Below, one piece after another: positions 23,488 through 34,382 of a DNA stretch of 64,000 nt; positions within the stretch are counted from its first letter, which is position 1, and each line of letters starts with the position of its first letter. The stretch covers positions 163,542-227,541 of the forward strand of contig JBAMJV010003390.1 of assembly GCA_037951105.1 (NCBI GenBank). The letters run 5' to 3'. Below the pieces are notes generated by a model, which saw only the letters and a list, made by a program, of their open reading frames with translations, did no database searches and was not told the origin of the DNA. This DNA comes from Echinarachnius parma (Eukaryota; Echinodermata; Echinoidea; Clypeasteroida; Echinarachniidae). Both the position numbers and the translations under genes were made by a program.

Positions 23488-23867
23488 TTAAAGGTTAACC
23501 TGTAAAGTTTCAAATATTTCCCAAAATGACATTTGAGAGTTCAATCCTGTAACAAAATCATTGAAAGATATGTCCGAATAAAGTACGAAAGTTTCATTTA
23601 AAAAAAAACACTGCTTTCGTTGTTCAAAAAAGGCGGAAATATGCGTCAGCCTTTACAACGAATTACTGTATGTCGTTTATGAGGTTTATGACCGTTCATT
23701 AACGCTTTTGAGCTGAATGATATATATCGTCATACTAAAGGGGCATTTGAAATAATCTAACCCTATTTTATTATTCTCTTACAATAAGCTAAACAACACG
23801 GTAGAAGAAAAACGCGGAACCTCCAAGTAATGTTCGTGGAGTTGACACTTTACAGGCATCCCTTTAA
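23488..23867. mobile_element. TTAA MITE family B, long copy
   Basis: TTAAAGGTTAACCTGTAAAG at the left and ACTTTACAGGCATCCCTTTAA at the right; the inside matches 20666-20865 but is longer. It has inserted between tandem-repeat units. Confidence 0.6.
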
Positions 23868-24099
23868 GAATACTGGTATTAATTAATCATTAATACTGTC
23901 TTCACCTTTGATATTCATGTAATCTATCTATATAAAAGTTTATACATCAGCACCATAATAATTATTCTTATAAAGTTATTTTTTTCCTTATTCAATTTCT
24001 TAGTATAACCATTAAAGTTAGTTTTATATGCAACATGTTTGTATTTTAAATTTAAGAATTGTCAGGGTGACCGTCATCTAACAAGACTAGCTTTCTGAA

Positions 24100-24222
24100 A
24101 GACGCCTCAATGCCATACATATTTGCTGTTTAATAAGCTTAAATAACTTGTTTATGTACTTTACTGCTGGTTTGTGGTTGTGGAATAAAGGGAACTTGAA
24201 CTTGAACTTGAACTTGAATCTA
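24100..24222 (+). repeat. Retroposon tail with (AACTTG)n
   Basis: AATAAAGGGAACTTGAACTTGAACTTG ends an otherwise unrecognised stretch; a hexamer repeat tail next to AATAAA is typical of LINE or SINE 3' ends. Confidence 0.45.
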
Positions 24223-24308
24223 GGCTGAATAATCTTGTCTCATAACTATTTAGCATGTTTAATGCCATGGTTCGCATTTGTAAACTAGCTAAATCCTTCA
24301 TCATGTTC

Positions 24309-24872
24309 TTAAAGGGATAGTTGAGTTCTGGTAAGGAGAGTACAGTTTTAGTGAAACTGAATTTTAGTAACCAAAACCTGCATCATTACATTACAAACTA
24401 ATAGTTATAACTAGAAAGGAACACAAAATTACAAATGACGTAGTAAAGATCATGTTATCATTCAAAAAGAGCCGTTAAAACGTAAGAGGGCGCTCTCTAA
24501 ACACTCATCGGTTTCAACCATTTTGAATAAAATATTGTGCATGTGATGCTTTGTTGAAATAGTGATTAGATAGAGAAATAACCAACAACTATTTAAATAC
24601 CTATTTTTGTAACTTTTTGAAAAGAGGAAGCATTTTTTTGAATTTTTAACGGCTGGTTCAAAATTCTCTAATAAACCCGGGGCCCCGGGTTTATTACAAA
24701 TTGTTATATTTATGGATATTTCAGCCGTTTCTGAACCGATTTTGATCAAACAAAGATGATTTTATTGTTTAAATATTATGCTCTTTCAAATTTTACACTC
24801 AGTTTTTCATTACCTCACAAACCAATTAAGTAGTCTAGCGCCCTCTCTACCAAAACTCAACTTTCCCTTTAA
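24309..24872. mobile_element. 563-bp T2-like MITE, copy 2
   Basis: Nearly identical to 21284-21846 in the same orientation, with TTAA at both ends and the intact central palindrome. Differences are a few bases near the right end. Confidence 0.85.
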
Positions 24873-25285
24873 ACATGCGCCCCTTGGACCCCCAATAAGC
24901 TTCCCAAAGTGGGTATCCCATGACTGATGCTATTCAGGGTTTCATCAGAATGCTTGCAATATATGTATCTATTAGGCTAAAGTTCATATTGGACAAAGCC
25001 CAGCTCATAACATGATGCTTGGAATGTGCACTTAATACTCTTCCAATTTCTAAACAGCTGAATTCAAAAGCGTTGCCCCCCCCCCCCCCCCCCCCCCCCA
25101 ACCTTCAGCCATAAAAACCCGTGCACGCTGCTGGGTTGTCCCATCGCTCCCTCGCCCGATATGGTCAAAATTACGAATCATCCCCTCCAATGGCGAGATA
25201 GCCTTTATTCAAGGCTATATGGCTTGGAGATTATCTATGCGATCACGAGCTAGCTAGCTGTAAGAGAGATAGATACTATTAAACT
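24873..25285. other. Intergenic stretch with a poly-C tract
   Basis: A poly-C run of about 23 bases at 25076-25099; nothing else recognised. Confidence 0.5.
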
Positions 25286-25801
25286 GTGGCCATATTCATA
25301 AAAGCCCGATAGCCTATCTGTCAGCTAGACCTTATCTCCTTGCCAAAATGCCAGTTTGGACAATAACTAGCGGGGAACTCACATAACTCGCTTGGATGAT
25401 CACCTTTGTTTTCACAAACCAGTGCACAACACACACGTGCATGGATATGTCTTTAGTAATGTGTGTAGATTTTGCACGCTGTCTATGCCCTTACCATATC
25501 GACCAATCAACGAGCGTCTAAGCCCTGTAATACAATAGCCGTTGAACATCTTCGTAGCGGGTTGCTAAATCGTAATTCAAGAAGCACTGCTAACCATACC
25601 GATAACAAGCTAACAACTCGTATGATCTAATTTATTCATCGTGGCTGTCATGGTAACATTCCATCTGTTGCAAGTTTGTTTGACATCGCATAAAAGCGCA
25701 GTTTACTCGAACGTGTGAATGAACGAATTGTTCTTTATTGTTCCAATCATAAAAGCGTCTTATTGAGTTTGTTATGTGTTCTACAACGTGATACAGTAAG
25801 G

Positions 25802-25874
25802 TGGGGGGGGGGGGGGGGGGGGGTAGTAGAACATAATTCTCTTATCTGGGGTAAACGGGGGGGGGGGGGGGGGG
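25802..25874. repeat. Poly-G tracts
   Basis: Two G runs of about 17-22 bases (near 25802 and 25858). Open frames across them are artefacts. Confidence 0.8.
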
Positions 25875-25927
25875 CGGTAACTTGTGTCCAAAACAAAAAG
25901 CTTGCTATAATTGCTAAATGTAAGCAT

Positions 25928-27363
25928 GGTAATGCTTCAGTCACAAATGCTCCGGGCGCCGTACGATTTTTCTCCCTGCGGCGGATTTTCTACGATTTGG
26001 GGAAATCGTGATATCGTACGATGTCTGTGGAATTTAAAGTAGCAGTCACATATTCTCCGGGCCCCGTACGATGGTCTTTGGCTTAAAAACATAAATCGCA
26101 CGGCTCCCGTGAACACAAACTTATCGCCCGTACGGGTGCCTTACGGTGTTCTTACGATTCCTTCACGGTACCCTTACGATTATTAAGCAAATTTTGCTGA
26201 TACCTCATGTTTACCGTGAGGCGCCATTTCGGCGCCCTTGCGGTGTCCCGATAGTACCTCCATGGCGCCCGTACGATTTAGTGTTCATCGCACGGTGATC
26301 GTGTTTAATATATTGGGTGCCCTTTCGGACGCCGCACGGGCCCCGTACGATTTAAGATCCATCGCACAGCGCCTATGCAGAACATTATAGGGTCAACGGG
26401 GATGCCGCACGGTGTTCTTGCGGCGCCCGGACGGCGCCCTTGCGGTACCCGTAGGATTAAATGACAATCGTACGGCGTATGATCATTATGAAATCTTACG
26501 ACTACTGTACGATCTTAGTGGCCAAATATTGAATCTCAAAAGCGTACGATATTCGAAAAACGGCATCGGTGTCCATGCTAGCTGTGCCCATGCGATGCCC
26601 TTGCGGTGCCCGTGCGATGCCCTTGCGGTGACCGTGCGATGCTCTCTACGACGTGTCTACGGGCTTACGGCAAATACAAAATCGTACGATTAATGTTTTA
26701 TTTTAACTCCGCGTTAAACAAAATGTTGACATCGTACGGCGAGGAAAAATGCAACGGCGACCGTACGATAGCCACAGCATCCGTGCGGGCAACGCAGGAT
26801 TCCCGCAAGATTTCACCTAAAAGTGGCATCGTACGGGCGCCGTAGCCCAAATCGGACCATTTGTGACTGTAGCATTAAAATAAAACATAAATCGCATGGC
26901 CCGCGTGAACATAATTTAAGAGCCCGTACGGGTGCCTTTCGGTACTCTTACGGTGACTCCACGGTACCCGTACGGTGACCTCACGGTACCCGTACGGTGA
27001 CTCCACTGTATCCGTACGATTTGAGCAGCCAACTTTTCGGTCTCAAAATCGTACGATATTCGAGGGGGAAAAATGCTGCGATGTCCGTGCTGTGCCCGTG
27101 CGATGCCCTTGTGGTGCCCGTGCGATGCTCTCTACGATGTGTCTACGGGCTTACGGCAAGTAACAAATTGTACGATGTATTTTTTTTTTAACTCCGCGTT
27201 TAACAAATGTTTGACATCGTACGGCGAGGAAAAATGCAACGGCGACCGCACGATAGCCACGGCAGCCGTGCGGGCGCCACAAGATTCCCGTAAGATTGCA
27301 CCTAAAAGTGGCATCGTACGGGCGCCGTAGACCAAATCGGACCATTTGTGACTGTAGCATTAG
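25928..27363. repeat. CGTACG-rich repeat block, nested MITE family
   Basis: Units start or end with the pair TGCTACAGTCACAAATG / CATTTGTGACTGTAGCATTA (26848-26876 and 27342-27363; diverged at 25928 and 26036). Within, CGTACGAT, CCCGTACGG, GCGATGCCC and TTCTTACGG motifs occur every 10-40 bases. Two large parts (26590-26870 and 27080-27360) are near duplicates. The block is far more CpG-rich than its surroundings. No gene. Confidence 0.65.
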
Positions 27364-27518
27364 GGTGTTACTTTAGATATGAGCGTGAGTAGGAATGATG
27401 TTTTTTTTCGGGGGGGGGGGGGGGGAGGGATCACGCGTAAGCACATGTTTTCATAGCCACCCCAATGAAGTAAAACCAAGTACATCTCAGAAGCGAAATT
27501 GCATTAAATAGTATTATA

Positions 27519-27756
27519 CAGGGTGGCCCACAAATAACGGAACGGGGTACTTGCCATACTAAAGACTCATGATGCCCGCCATACTGCATCGAGTAACGAT
27601 CAACGCGTGCGCCATTGTGAGTGTGCGTTCAGCTGTGTATAGAGAAGAAGGGGTACTAACAATGGCCCACGCATTGAACGTTACTAGTTGCTATGACGGG
27701 CATCATGTGTCTTCATTATAGCAAGCACCCCGTTCCGTTATTTCTGGGCCACCCTG
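27519..27756. mobile_element. mariner-like MITE
   Basis: 238 bp, TIR CAGGGTGGCCCACAAATAAC with inverse GTTATTTCTGGGCCACCCTG, TA on both sides (27517-27518, 27757-27758). Arms pair over about 100 bp. Typical of Tc1/mariner MITEs. Confidence 0.8.
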
Positions 27757-28356
27757 TATAGATAGATTCATCAAAACAGAATTGAAATCACATAAAATCA
27801 ATCCGAACTGCAAAAGTAAGCTAATATGTCACAAAAAGGACCAATAAAGGCAAATTACTCTCCAGATAGAAACATGTATTTTAAGCTGATAAAAGATGTT
27901 ATTGTTGAAGTACAAGGATGCTAGGACAAACACGGAAAAGTATGTTACTTGGGGAACTATTTTGAACTAACATCACGCTATCATAAGAAAAATCTGTAAT
28001 ATCCCTTATTCGAATATTCTCCTTGCCACGTTCACGATCGCGCCACACGCATATACACACAAAAACCGGGCAGATTGTTACTTGCTAGCAATTTAGAGGT
28101 ACATCAGAGTAACTCTAAATTGTTGGTCAAGTGTCGCTAAAATTTGTCCTATCTGGCTTTGGTGAATAAGAAAAAATTAGCTGGGTGTTAGGTCGTCATT
28201 CAACTTCACGCCTTTGTTGTAAGTCCAACAAAGCTCTATTCAGAACGTCCCGCATAATAGATTTCAATGCATTTAGTCGGCACCGCAGATCTATTGTTGT
28301 AATTGTTCGCATTTCGACAAACAATGTCGTGGAATACCAAATGCTTGTGGAATTTA

Positions 28357-30000
28357 TCAAAGACACTACAAGGGGAAGACTGGACACTGCGCCGGTTTTG
28401 TACAGTGATCAATGAAACGCTGAATTTCGTACATGGGGAAGGGCGCTCCTAGCGTTGAGTAAGTAAACTTCTTGTTGTTTTCGCGCGTAGCCATTGAAAA
28501 CACAATAGGGAACTGGTAGTGAAGTATCAAATTTCTTCTTATTTTTGCTTTTTTATCTCAAAATATACACCAAATATTAAAAGGAGTTTGTTTCTATGTT
28601 TGTCTGTTTACAGGTGAAAATTTCCAAGAAATATTTAATAGTAGACATGCAGAATCAACATTCACGTACAAGTTTCTTAATTTGCTTGCTGTTAAAAAAG
28701 AACTCGTGTACATCATCAGGATTGTTGCTGTTACCTGTGTCATGGTTTGAAATCAAAATAGTAACTTTTATTTGAATACCTCTTTTCTCTTTATATGAAG
28801 AATTGTTGTTAACAAGAGTGTCACATCCGAAACACAAGCATTTTGTTAACTGCGGCGCAAAAAATCCAAGTCAAGTTAAAGTCATGCAGGAAATCTGGTT
28901 CCTCTTTTCACTTTCTTCTCCAAATTCGCAGATTAAAACATAATGTTCACTTCTCATTTTCTATGCAAAAAACTACAGAAATAAAAAATAAAAAAAGATT
29001 CGAGGATTTGAAAATGTTCATCTTTGTTGACAAATTTGCTCAAAAAGCAGAAATATCAAAAAACAAGTGTGTCTTATGTCTGCATATATTTCAAGTTCAT
29101 ACTTCTAGTAATCTAATCCTGATATCCACATGGACAGGAGTTAATTTCATTAATTTTTTGTCCCTAGTTTGATTTATAACATTTTCACATAAAAGTTCAT
29201 ATTTCATATTTATGTATCCATGGTGAATGAAATGAAATATCAGGATTTAGATTACTATACTTTAAATATATGCAGACATAAGGCACACTTGTTTTTTGAT
29301 ATATCTGCTTTTTGAGCAAATTTGTCAACAAAGATGAAAATTTTCAAATCCTCGAATCGTTTTTTTTTTAATTGTCTGTAGTTTTTTGCATAGAAAATGA
29401 GAAGTGAACATTATGTTTTAATCTGCGAATTTGGAGAAGAAAGTGAAAAGAGGAACCAGATTTCCTGCATGACTTTAACTTGACTTGATTTGTTTGAGGC
29501 ATCGCATTTCCGATGTGCCGCAGTTAACAAAATGCTTGTGTTTCGGATGTGACACTCTTGTTAACAACAATTCTTCATATAAAGAGAAAAGAGGTATTCA
29601 AATAAAAGTTACTATTTTGATTTCAAACCATGACACAGGTAACAGCAACAATCCTGATGATGTACATGAGTTCTTTTTTAACAGCAAGCAAAGAAACTTG
29701 TACGTGAATGTTGATTCTGCATCTACTATTAAATATTTCTTGGAAATGTTCACCTGTAAACAGACAAACTTAGAAACAACTCCTTTTAATATTTGGTGTA
29801 CATTTTGAGATAAAAAACGCAAAAATAAGAAGGAATTTGATACTTCACTACCAGTTCCCTATTGTATTTTCAATGGCTACGCGCGAAAACAACAAGAAGT
29901 TTACTTACTCAACGCTAGGGGCGCCCTTCCCCATGTACGAAATGCAGCGTTACACAAAATCCGCGAAGTGTCCAGTCTTCCCCTTGTAGTGTCTTTGAAT
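28357..30000. mobile_element. 1.6 kb long near-perfect palindrome
   Basis: Left arm about 28357-29125 returns inverted at about 29237-30000 with only scattered differences and a loop of about 110 bases. The arms contain an open frame on opposite strands (CFGCDTLVNNNSSYKEKRGI...), which I do not recognise. It is a foldback-type element or recent inverted duplication; its transcript would form a long hairpin. Confidence 0.75.
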
Positions 30001-30381
30001 TTATACAGATGGGTTGTCATGCTAGGCCAGGCCTTGACTACGATAGCGAATTTAGCCTATCGGCCTTTTGTGAATACCAGTTAAGCCTAGCGGACATCGA
30101 AATCGTAATTTGATCAACCAACTAGCTTAGCGCTCGGGGTTTTATGAATATGGCCACTGGCTCCCATATTCGGCATATCGCGAATTAGTACACTGCCGGT
30201 AGAACCTGCCAGACAGCACGATGCCTATCGCATAGGCTAATGGCGAGAAGAAATCGACGCCCTTGGTATGTGTGTTTGTGACCTAGTTTGTGTGTGGATA
30301 TTCAGTATGTTTGCTGATGATTTGTTTATGCGGTATTATGATGTGATACACAAGGTGATGTTAACATTTTGAGGACTTCTT

Positions 30382-30538
30382 AAAGGGACTTAGTAACATT
30401 GTTCAAATCCACAAAATAAAATTGTAATTCTAGCGGTTCCCTCATGCCTTGTTGTATTCGTATTAACAATAAAATCATGGGACAGGTTTTGGTTTTTCAA
30501 ATTTCCCTTTCGTTACAAAGATATGTACAATCGAAGTA
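30382..30538. mobile_element. Part of a TTAAAGGGA(C/T)(C)TAGTAACATTG repeat
   Basis: The start TTAAAGGGACTTAGTAACATTGTTCAAATCC and the end TTTCGTTACAAAGATATGTACAATCGA match 63313-63660. A mariner-like MITE has inserted at its end. Confidence 0.5.
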
Positions 30539-31036
30539 CAGCATGTCCCAGAGTTAATTACAACGGGACTTTCTGCAACGATAACTTTAAAGATAGTAGA
30601 TCGATCAGAATGATCTTTCAGGGTATAAAACTATAACTTATTACCTACATCTTCCAGAAGACCCGATTCGATTTGCTTCAGTGGTCATGGAGAATAATGA
30701 TCTTTTGTCAATCATGTAAGATATCCCTTCCCTCCAGATTTTGTAAGGAGACTTTAAAATAGTAAATCAATGAGAATAACATTTCAGGGTATGAAAATAT
30801 AACTTATTACCTACATCTTGCAGAAAACCCTATTGGATTTGCTTCAGTGGTCATGATTGACAAAAGATCCTCATTCTCCATGACCACTAAGGCAAATCGA
30901 ATAGGGTTTTCTGCAAGATGTAGGTAATGTAGGTAAAGTTATAGTTTCATACCCTAAAATATCATTTTGATTGATTTAATTTCTTTAAATTTATCGTTGC
31001 ACAAAGTCCCGTTGTAAGTAATTCTGGGACATGCTG
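30539..31036. mobile_element. mariner-like palindromic MITE
   Basis: 498 bp, TIR CAGCATGTCCCAGAGTTA / TAATTCTGGGACATGCTG, TA on both sides. The arms pair over about 190 bp; the middle carries a second copy of part of the arm (TTACCTACATCTT.CAGAA). Confidence 0.75.
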
Positions 31037-31122
31037 TATTCAGATAAGAGAAACTCCCGTGTACAAAGTGAGTGCAGTGAGTCAGTGAGTTAGTGAATAT
31101 CACTTTGCATTTTCGCTCATTA

Positions 31123-32199
31123 CAGGCGCGGTGGAGCACTGTAATTAACGAGCGTTCGAATATCGCCAAGTAAACATCATTTGCATAAAATCAACAACTG
31201 TTTACCGGCCAATGCAAAAAAGGTAAACAAATAAAGAAAGCGAAATCGTCTCAAGTATGATGAATAGCTGCAATCGAAGCTACTAAATAGATAACCTGAT
31301 AGAACTAAAAGACACTCATAATATGACAAGAGTGATTGATGCATCGAAAATGCGAAATTTTAAGGATACTTTTTACGATAAAAACGAAAAAAATGAGACA
31401 GGAACTCACCCTGTAATTCACTATTTTTCCGAGAGCGGCAAAAAATCACTGAATAACCATTGAACGGAAATTTAATGACCTCAATCCTCATGAAATATCG
31501 ATTGTCATCGTAACTGGATAGGGTAGAGTCAGAAAAAAACGTACCTCAATGTCCGAGTCTCGTTGAAAAAAATGCCTGGGCGACTGTGATAACCAGTCCC
31601 TCACGTTCAAAGTTGTGTATATTTCTAAATCTCTTGCATGCGCTCGTTACATAGACAATGGGCGATCTGCTGCACTGTCGGGTCAGCTGATTTGCCAGAA
31701 TGGTGGATGACCGATATCAATTGTGTACATGATCAGGCGCATGCGCAGTAGAGTACGCTGACTACACATTTTTAAATTAATGCTCTTGAAACAATACTTA
31801 TAACTCTAAAAGTACAACATCGGCCAAGCGGAAACTTCACCCATAAATAGATTCAATCCTCATTATTATACATACTAAGTCTCTACTTTAGGAATTGCTG
31901 GATAGGGCAGAGTCAGAAAAAATAGACAGCTTGTTTATCAATGGGTAAAATTCAAAACACACTAAAATCTCAAATAATATTCGATAGATTTTCATATTTT
32001 TCCACACACACTGAGTTCATAATAAATTTAGTTAGTATAAAAAGTTTCAGACCGGTAATTGCAGTAAAAAGGGCACAACACGGATTTCAAGATTTTGCAT
32101 TTTTGAAACCACGTTTTTGGATTCACTTAAAAGTCCGTTGGAAATTCAAATAGCGCGGGCCGATAATGATATGCAAATCCGGGTGCTCCACCGGGCCTG
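31123..32199. mobile_element. 1.08 kb element with 4-bp target duplication
   Basis: TIR CAGGCGCGGTGGAGCAC with imperfect inverse GTGCTCCACCGGGCCTG, flanked by ATTA on both sides (31119-31122, 32200-32203). The inside is AT-rich and repeats CTGGATAGGG.AGAGTCAGAAAAAA twice. No protein seen. A 4-bp duplication would fit CACTA-Mirage-Chapaev-like elements, but this is a guess. Confidence 0.5.
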
Positions 32200-32203
32200 A
32201 TTA

Positions 32204-33996
32204 CTTGGCTATGCAATGTCCATTTGACTTGAAATGTTCACAGAATACGCTGTAGACATATGAGTAACAACAATGTACCTTGCATCAACCATTCATCACG
32301 TTTTGCACATGTCAACACAATTACTGGTTCCCTGCAAATAAGGAATTTATGAAATATTATTTGTGCTATAAAATTTAACAAATATTTAAAATACTTATTG
32401 TTTTCATGTTCAATTTACGTAATAGCGCAGGCGCTTGTTTCACGGATTCTTGGTCCCATTGGGTGGGGACAGACCAGAAAATGTGCACAATATACAACTG
32501 TGGATGAATAAAAGGTGTCATGCTTTTGTTTTACCTTTTCCAGAAGGGAACGGACCTCTGACCTTATTTTATGAATATGCAACCTAGCTAAAATGGTGCA
32601 GTCAATCAATACTCGAAATATCCTGTGAAATTATTCTCGAAGTCTAAGACCTAACCCTATGATATACATCTGATATAATATTACCTTGTATAACACACAT
32701 GACCGAGCGAGCACAAATCGTTTATTAAAACGCATTTATTAGTATGATTATATGGACAATGAAAGCAAAGTGTTTATATTCAAATGATATTTCATACAAC
32801 ATAGTCAAAATATATACATGCGAAAGGTGTATTTAAAGAACATAGAAACGTTTGAATTACGCATTATAAGTCAGTCCATTGTCATAAACGTGTTCAATAC
32901 CAATGATAATATACAATGTCCACACAAACTCGTTTTGTAATTTTGAAGAATTTGAAGAAAACTGACACACTTAAAATGATTTGTATTTAATTGTGCACAA
33001 TCTTAGTTAGAAATAGCATTTCACGTCAGTTTAGAAAATATGTAGTTCGTTAATGCCTCAGCCAAAGGTATTCGAGTTTATTGCATCAGCACAAACTAAC
33101 CATAAATGTTTTTCGACCTGTAAAGAGTAATGTAAACAATTTAAGAATTTAATTTATGTAAAGAAACGCACAGCAGTATCAATTATACAGAACTTCACAA
33201 TAAATTATCATGTTTTTGAAAGATGTAAACAACCATTTTGTAAACAAACCATATTTGCAAGATTTCATCCTGCACTAATAATAACTGTTGACAAGTCATT
33301 AAGACGTCATAATGTAATCTCCCTCCCTCATTGTGTCGATGATGCAATCGCTCTTGCAGCACACGCCATGTAATATAAATCCTGTCGAGTAATATAACAA
33401 CATTATTATGACAATCACGTTACTGTGTTGAACAAATCAATGACTCGCATACATTTGAACTATAACAAGCATAAGAAAGAAGAATCAAAAGAATGATATT
33501 GATATATATATATATTCAGCGTATTAGAAAATACATGGGAATAATGTATAACAGTGATTATAACATGGATCCAATATTTCTACAGTGCACAAGCGTCATG
33601 TTTCATGATGGTATTTGGATCATGCAGGACAAACCATTTGCACATATATGTAGTATCATGATTTCCTTACTGGCTGCAGTAGTGTGTTTGCCGGTGTGTT
33701 TGCAATAGAAATTAATTTCCCCGTTCTCTTGATACATGTTTATGAATTGGCGAAGAGTATTAGGCAATACATGAATTATTAAATTACAATATTATAGTTA
33801 TGTCTGAGTGTCTCTGGTCTATCAATGAAAATAGTATCTGAAATATATGTGAAAACAAATATTTTCATGATCTTGACATTTGAATTGTTCACATTTTGCT
33901 TCAAGTAAAGTGTATGTTCATATCCTATGTTTTCAATTGTACGTATATTGTCCCTAGATGTCAACATGTAACTGGTCTTCCCTGTACATTTCCACC
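32204..33996. other. 3' flank of GTPase gene A
   Basis: Non-coding. The part 32640-33260 is clearly similar to 50330-50780 in the second copy of the duplication (shared ACAAATGATATTTCATACA-like and CATGCGAAAGG blocks). TTTATT at 32735-32740 and 50377-50382 lies at matching places and could be poly(A) signals on the minus strand. Confidence 0.4.
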
Positions 33997-34382
33997 TTAC
34001 ATCACACTACACCAGCCTTTAGATTCGCTCTCCTTGGGCGGAGTCGGGGTTGTCACGCTTGTGTACCCTTGCTGTGCCTTCTCTTTCTTCTTTCGGTCCT
34101 CCTTCCTCTGTTTTGGTTTTTCTACGACGGTTTGGTTCTTCTTCCTGCAGATGTGACTCATGTTACGATCGCATGCGTCCAGAGCTTGCCAGAGAAAGTC
34201 AAGAAGTTCTATATCATTGTCAATGTCTTCCCCCTGGTTGTCTTTCGTGTAGCTCTCGAAGGCCCAGATCATATCCTCTGGAATGCCGTACGTCTTCATA
34301 CGGTCCTTGATATCTTGCAACTCGTTTTCTGCTCTGCCTTGTATTTCTCCCTTATGTGTAATTATAATCATAGGGCTTCGAC
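33997..34382 (-). CDS. GTPase gene A, last exon with CaaX tail
   Basis: The acceptor is CTATTCCTTTAACAG, whose pyrimidine part is the end of a T2-like MITE. The exon encodes the degenerate G4 (ITHKGE), the IFI44-like C-terminal helices, a polybasic stretch and CSVM followed by TAA. The open frame extends upstream into the MITE but that part is intronic by phase. Confidence 0.85.

Larger units (their letters stand above)
25286..30157. mobile_element. 4.9 kb element or composite with GTGGCCATATTCATAAAA ends
   Basis: GTGGCCATATTCATAAAA at 25286 is exactly inverted at 30140-30157. Next to the ends CCGATAGCCTATC and related AGCCTAGC motifs recur. Between them lie a CGTACG-rich repeat block, a mariner-like MITE and a long palindrome, so this may be one large non-autonomous element filled with later insertions, or two unrelated solo ends. 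Confidence 0.45.

Noticed and set aside
27500-27770. Small gene or promoter
   Set aside because: The stretch is fully explained by a mariner-like MITE with TA duplication.
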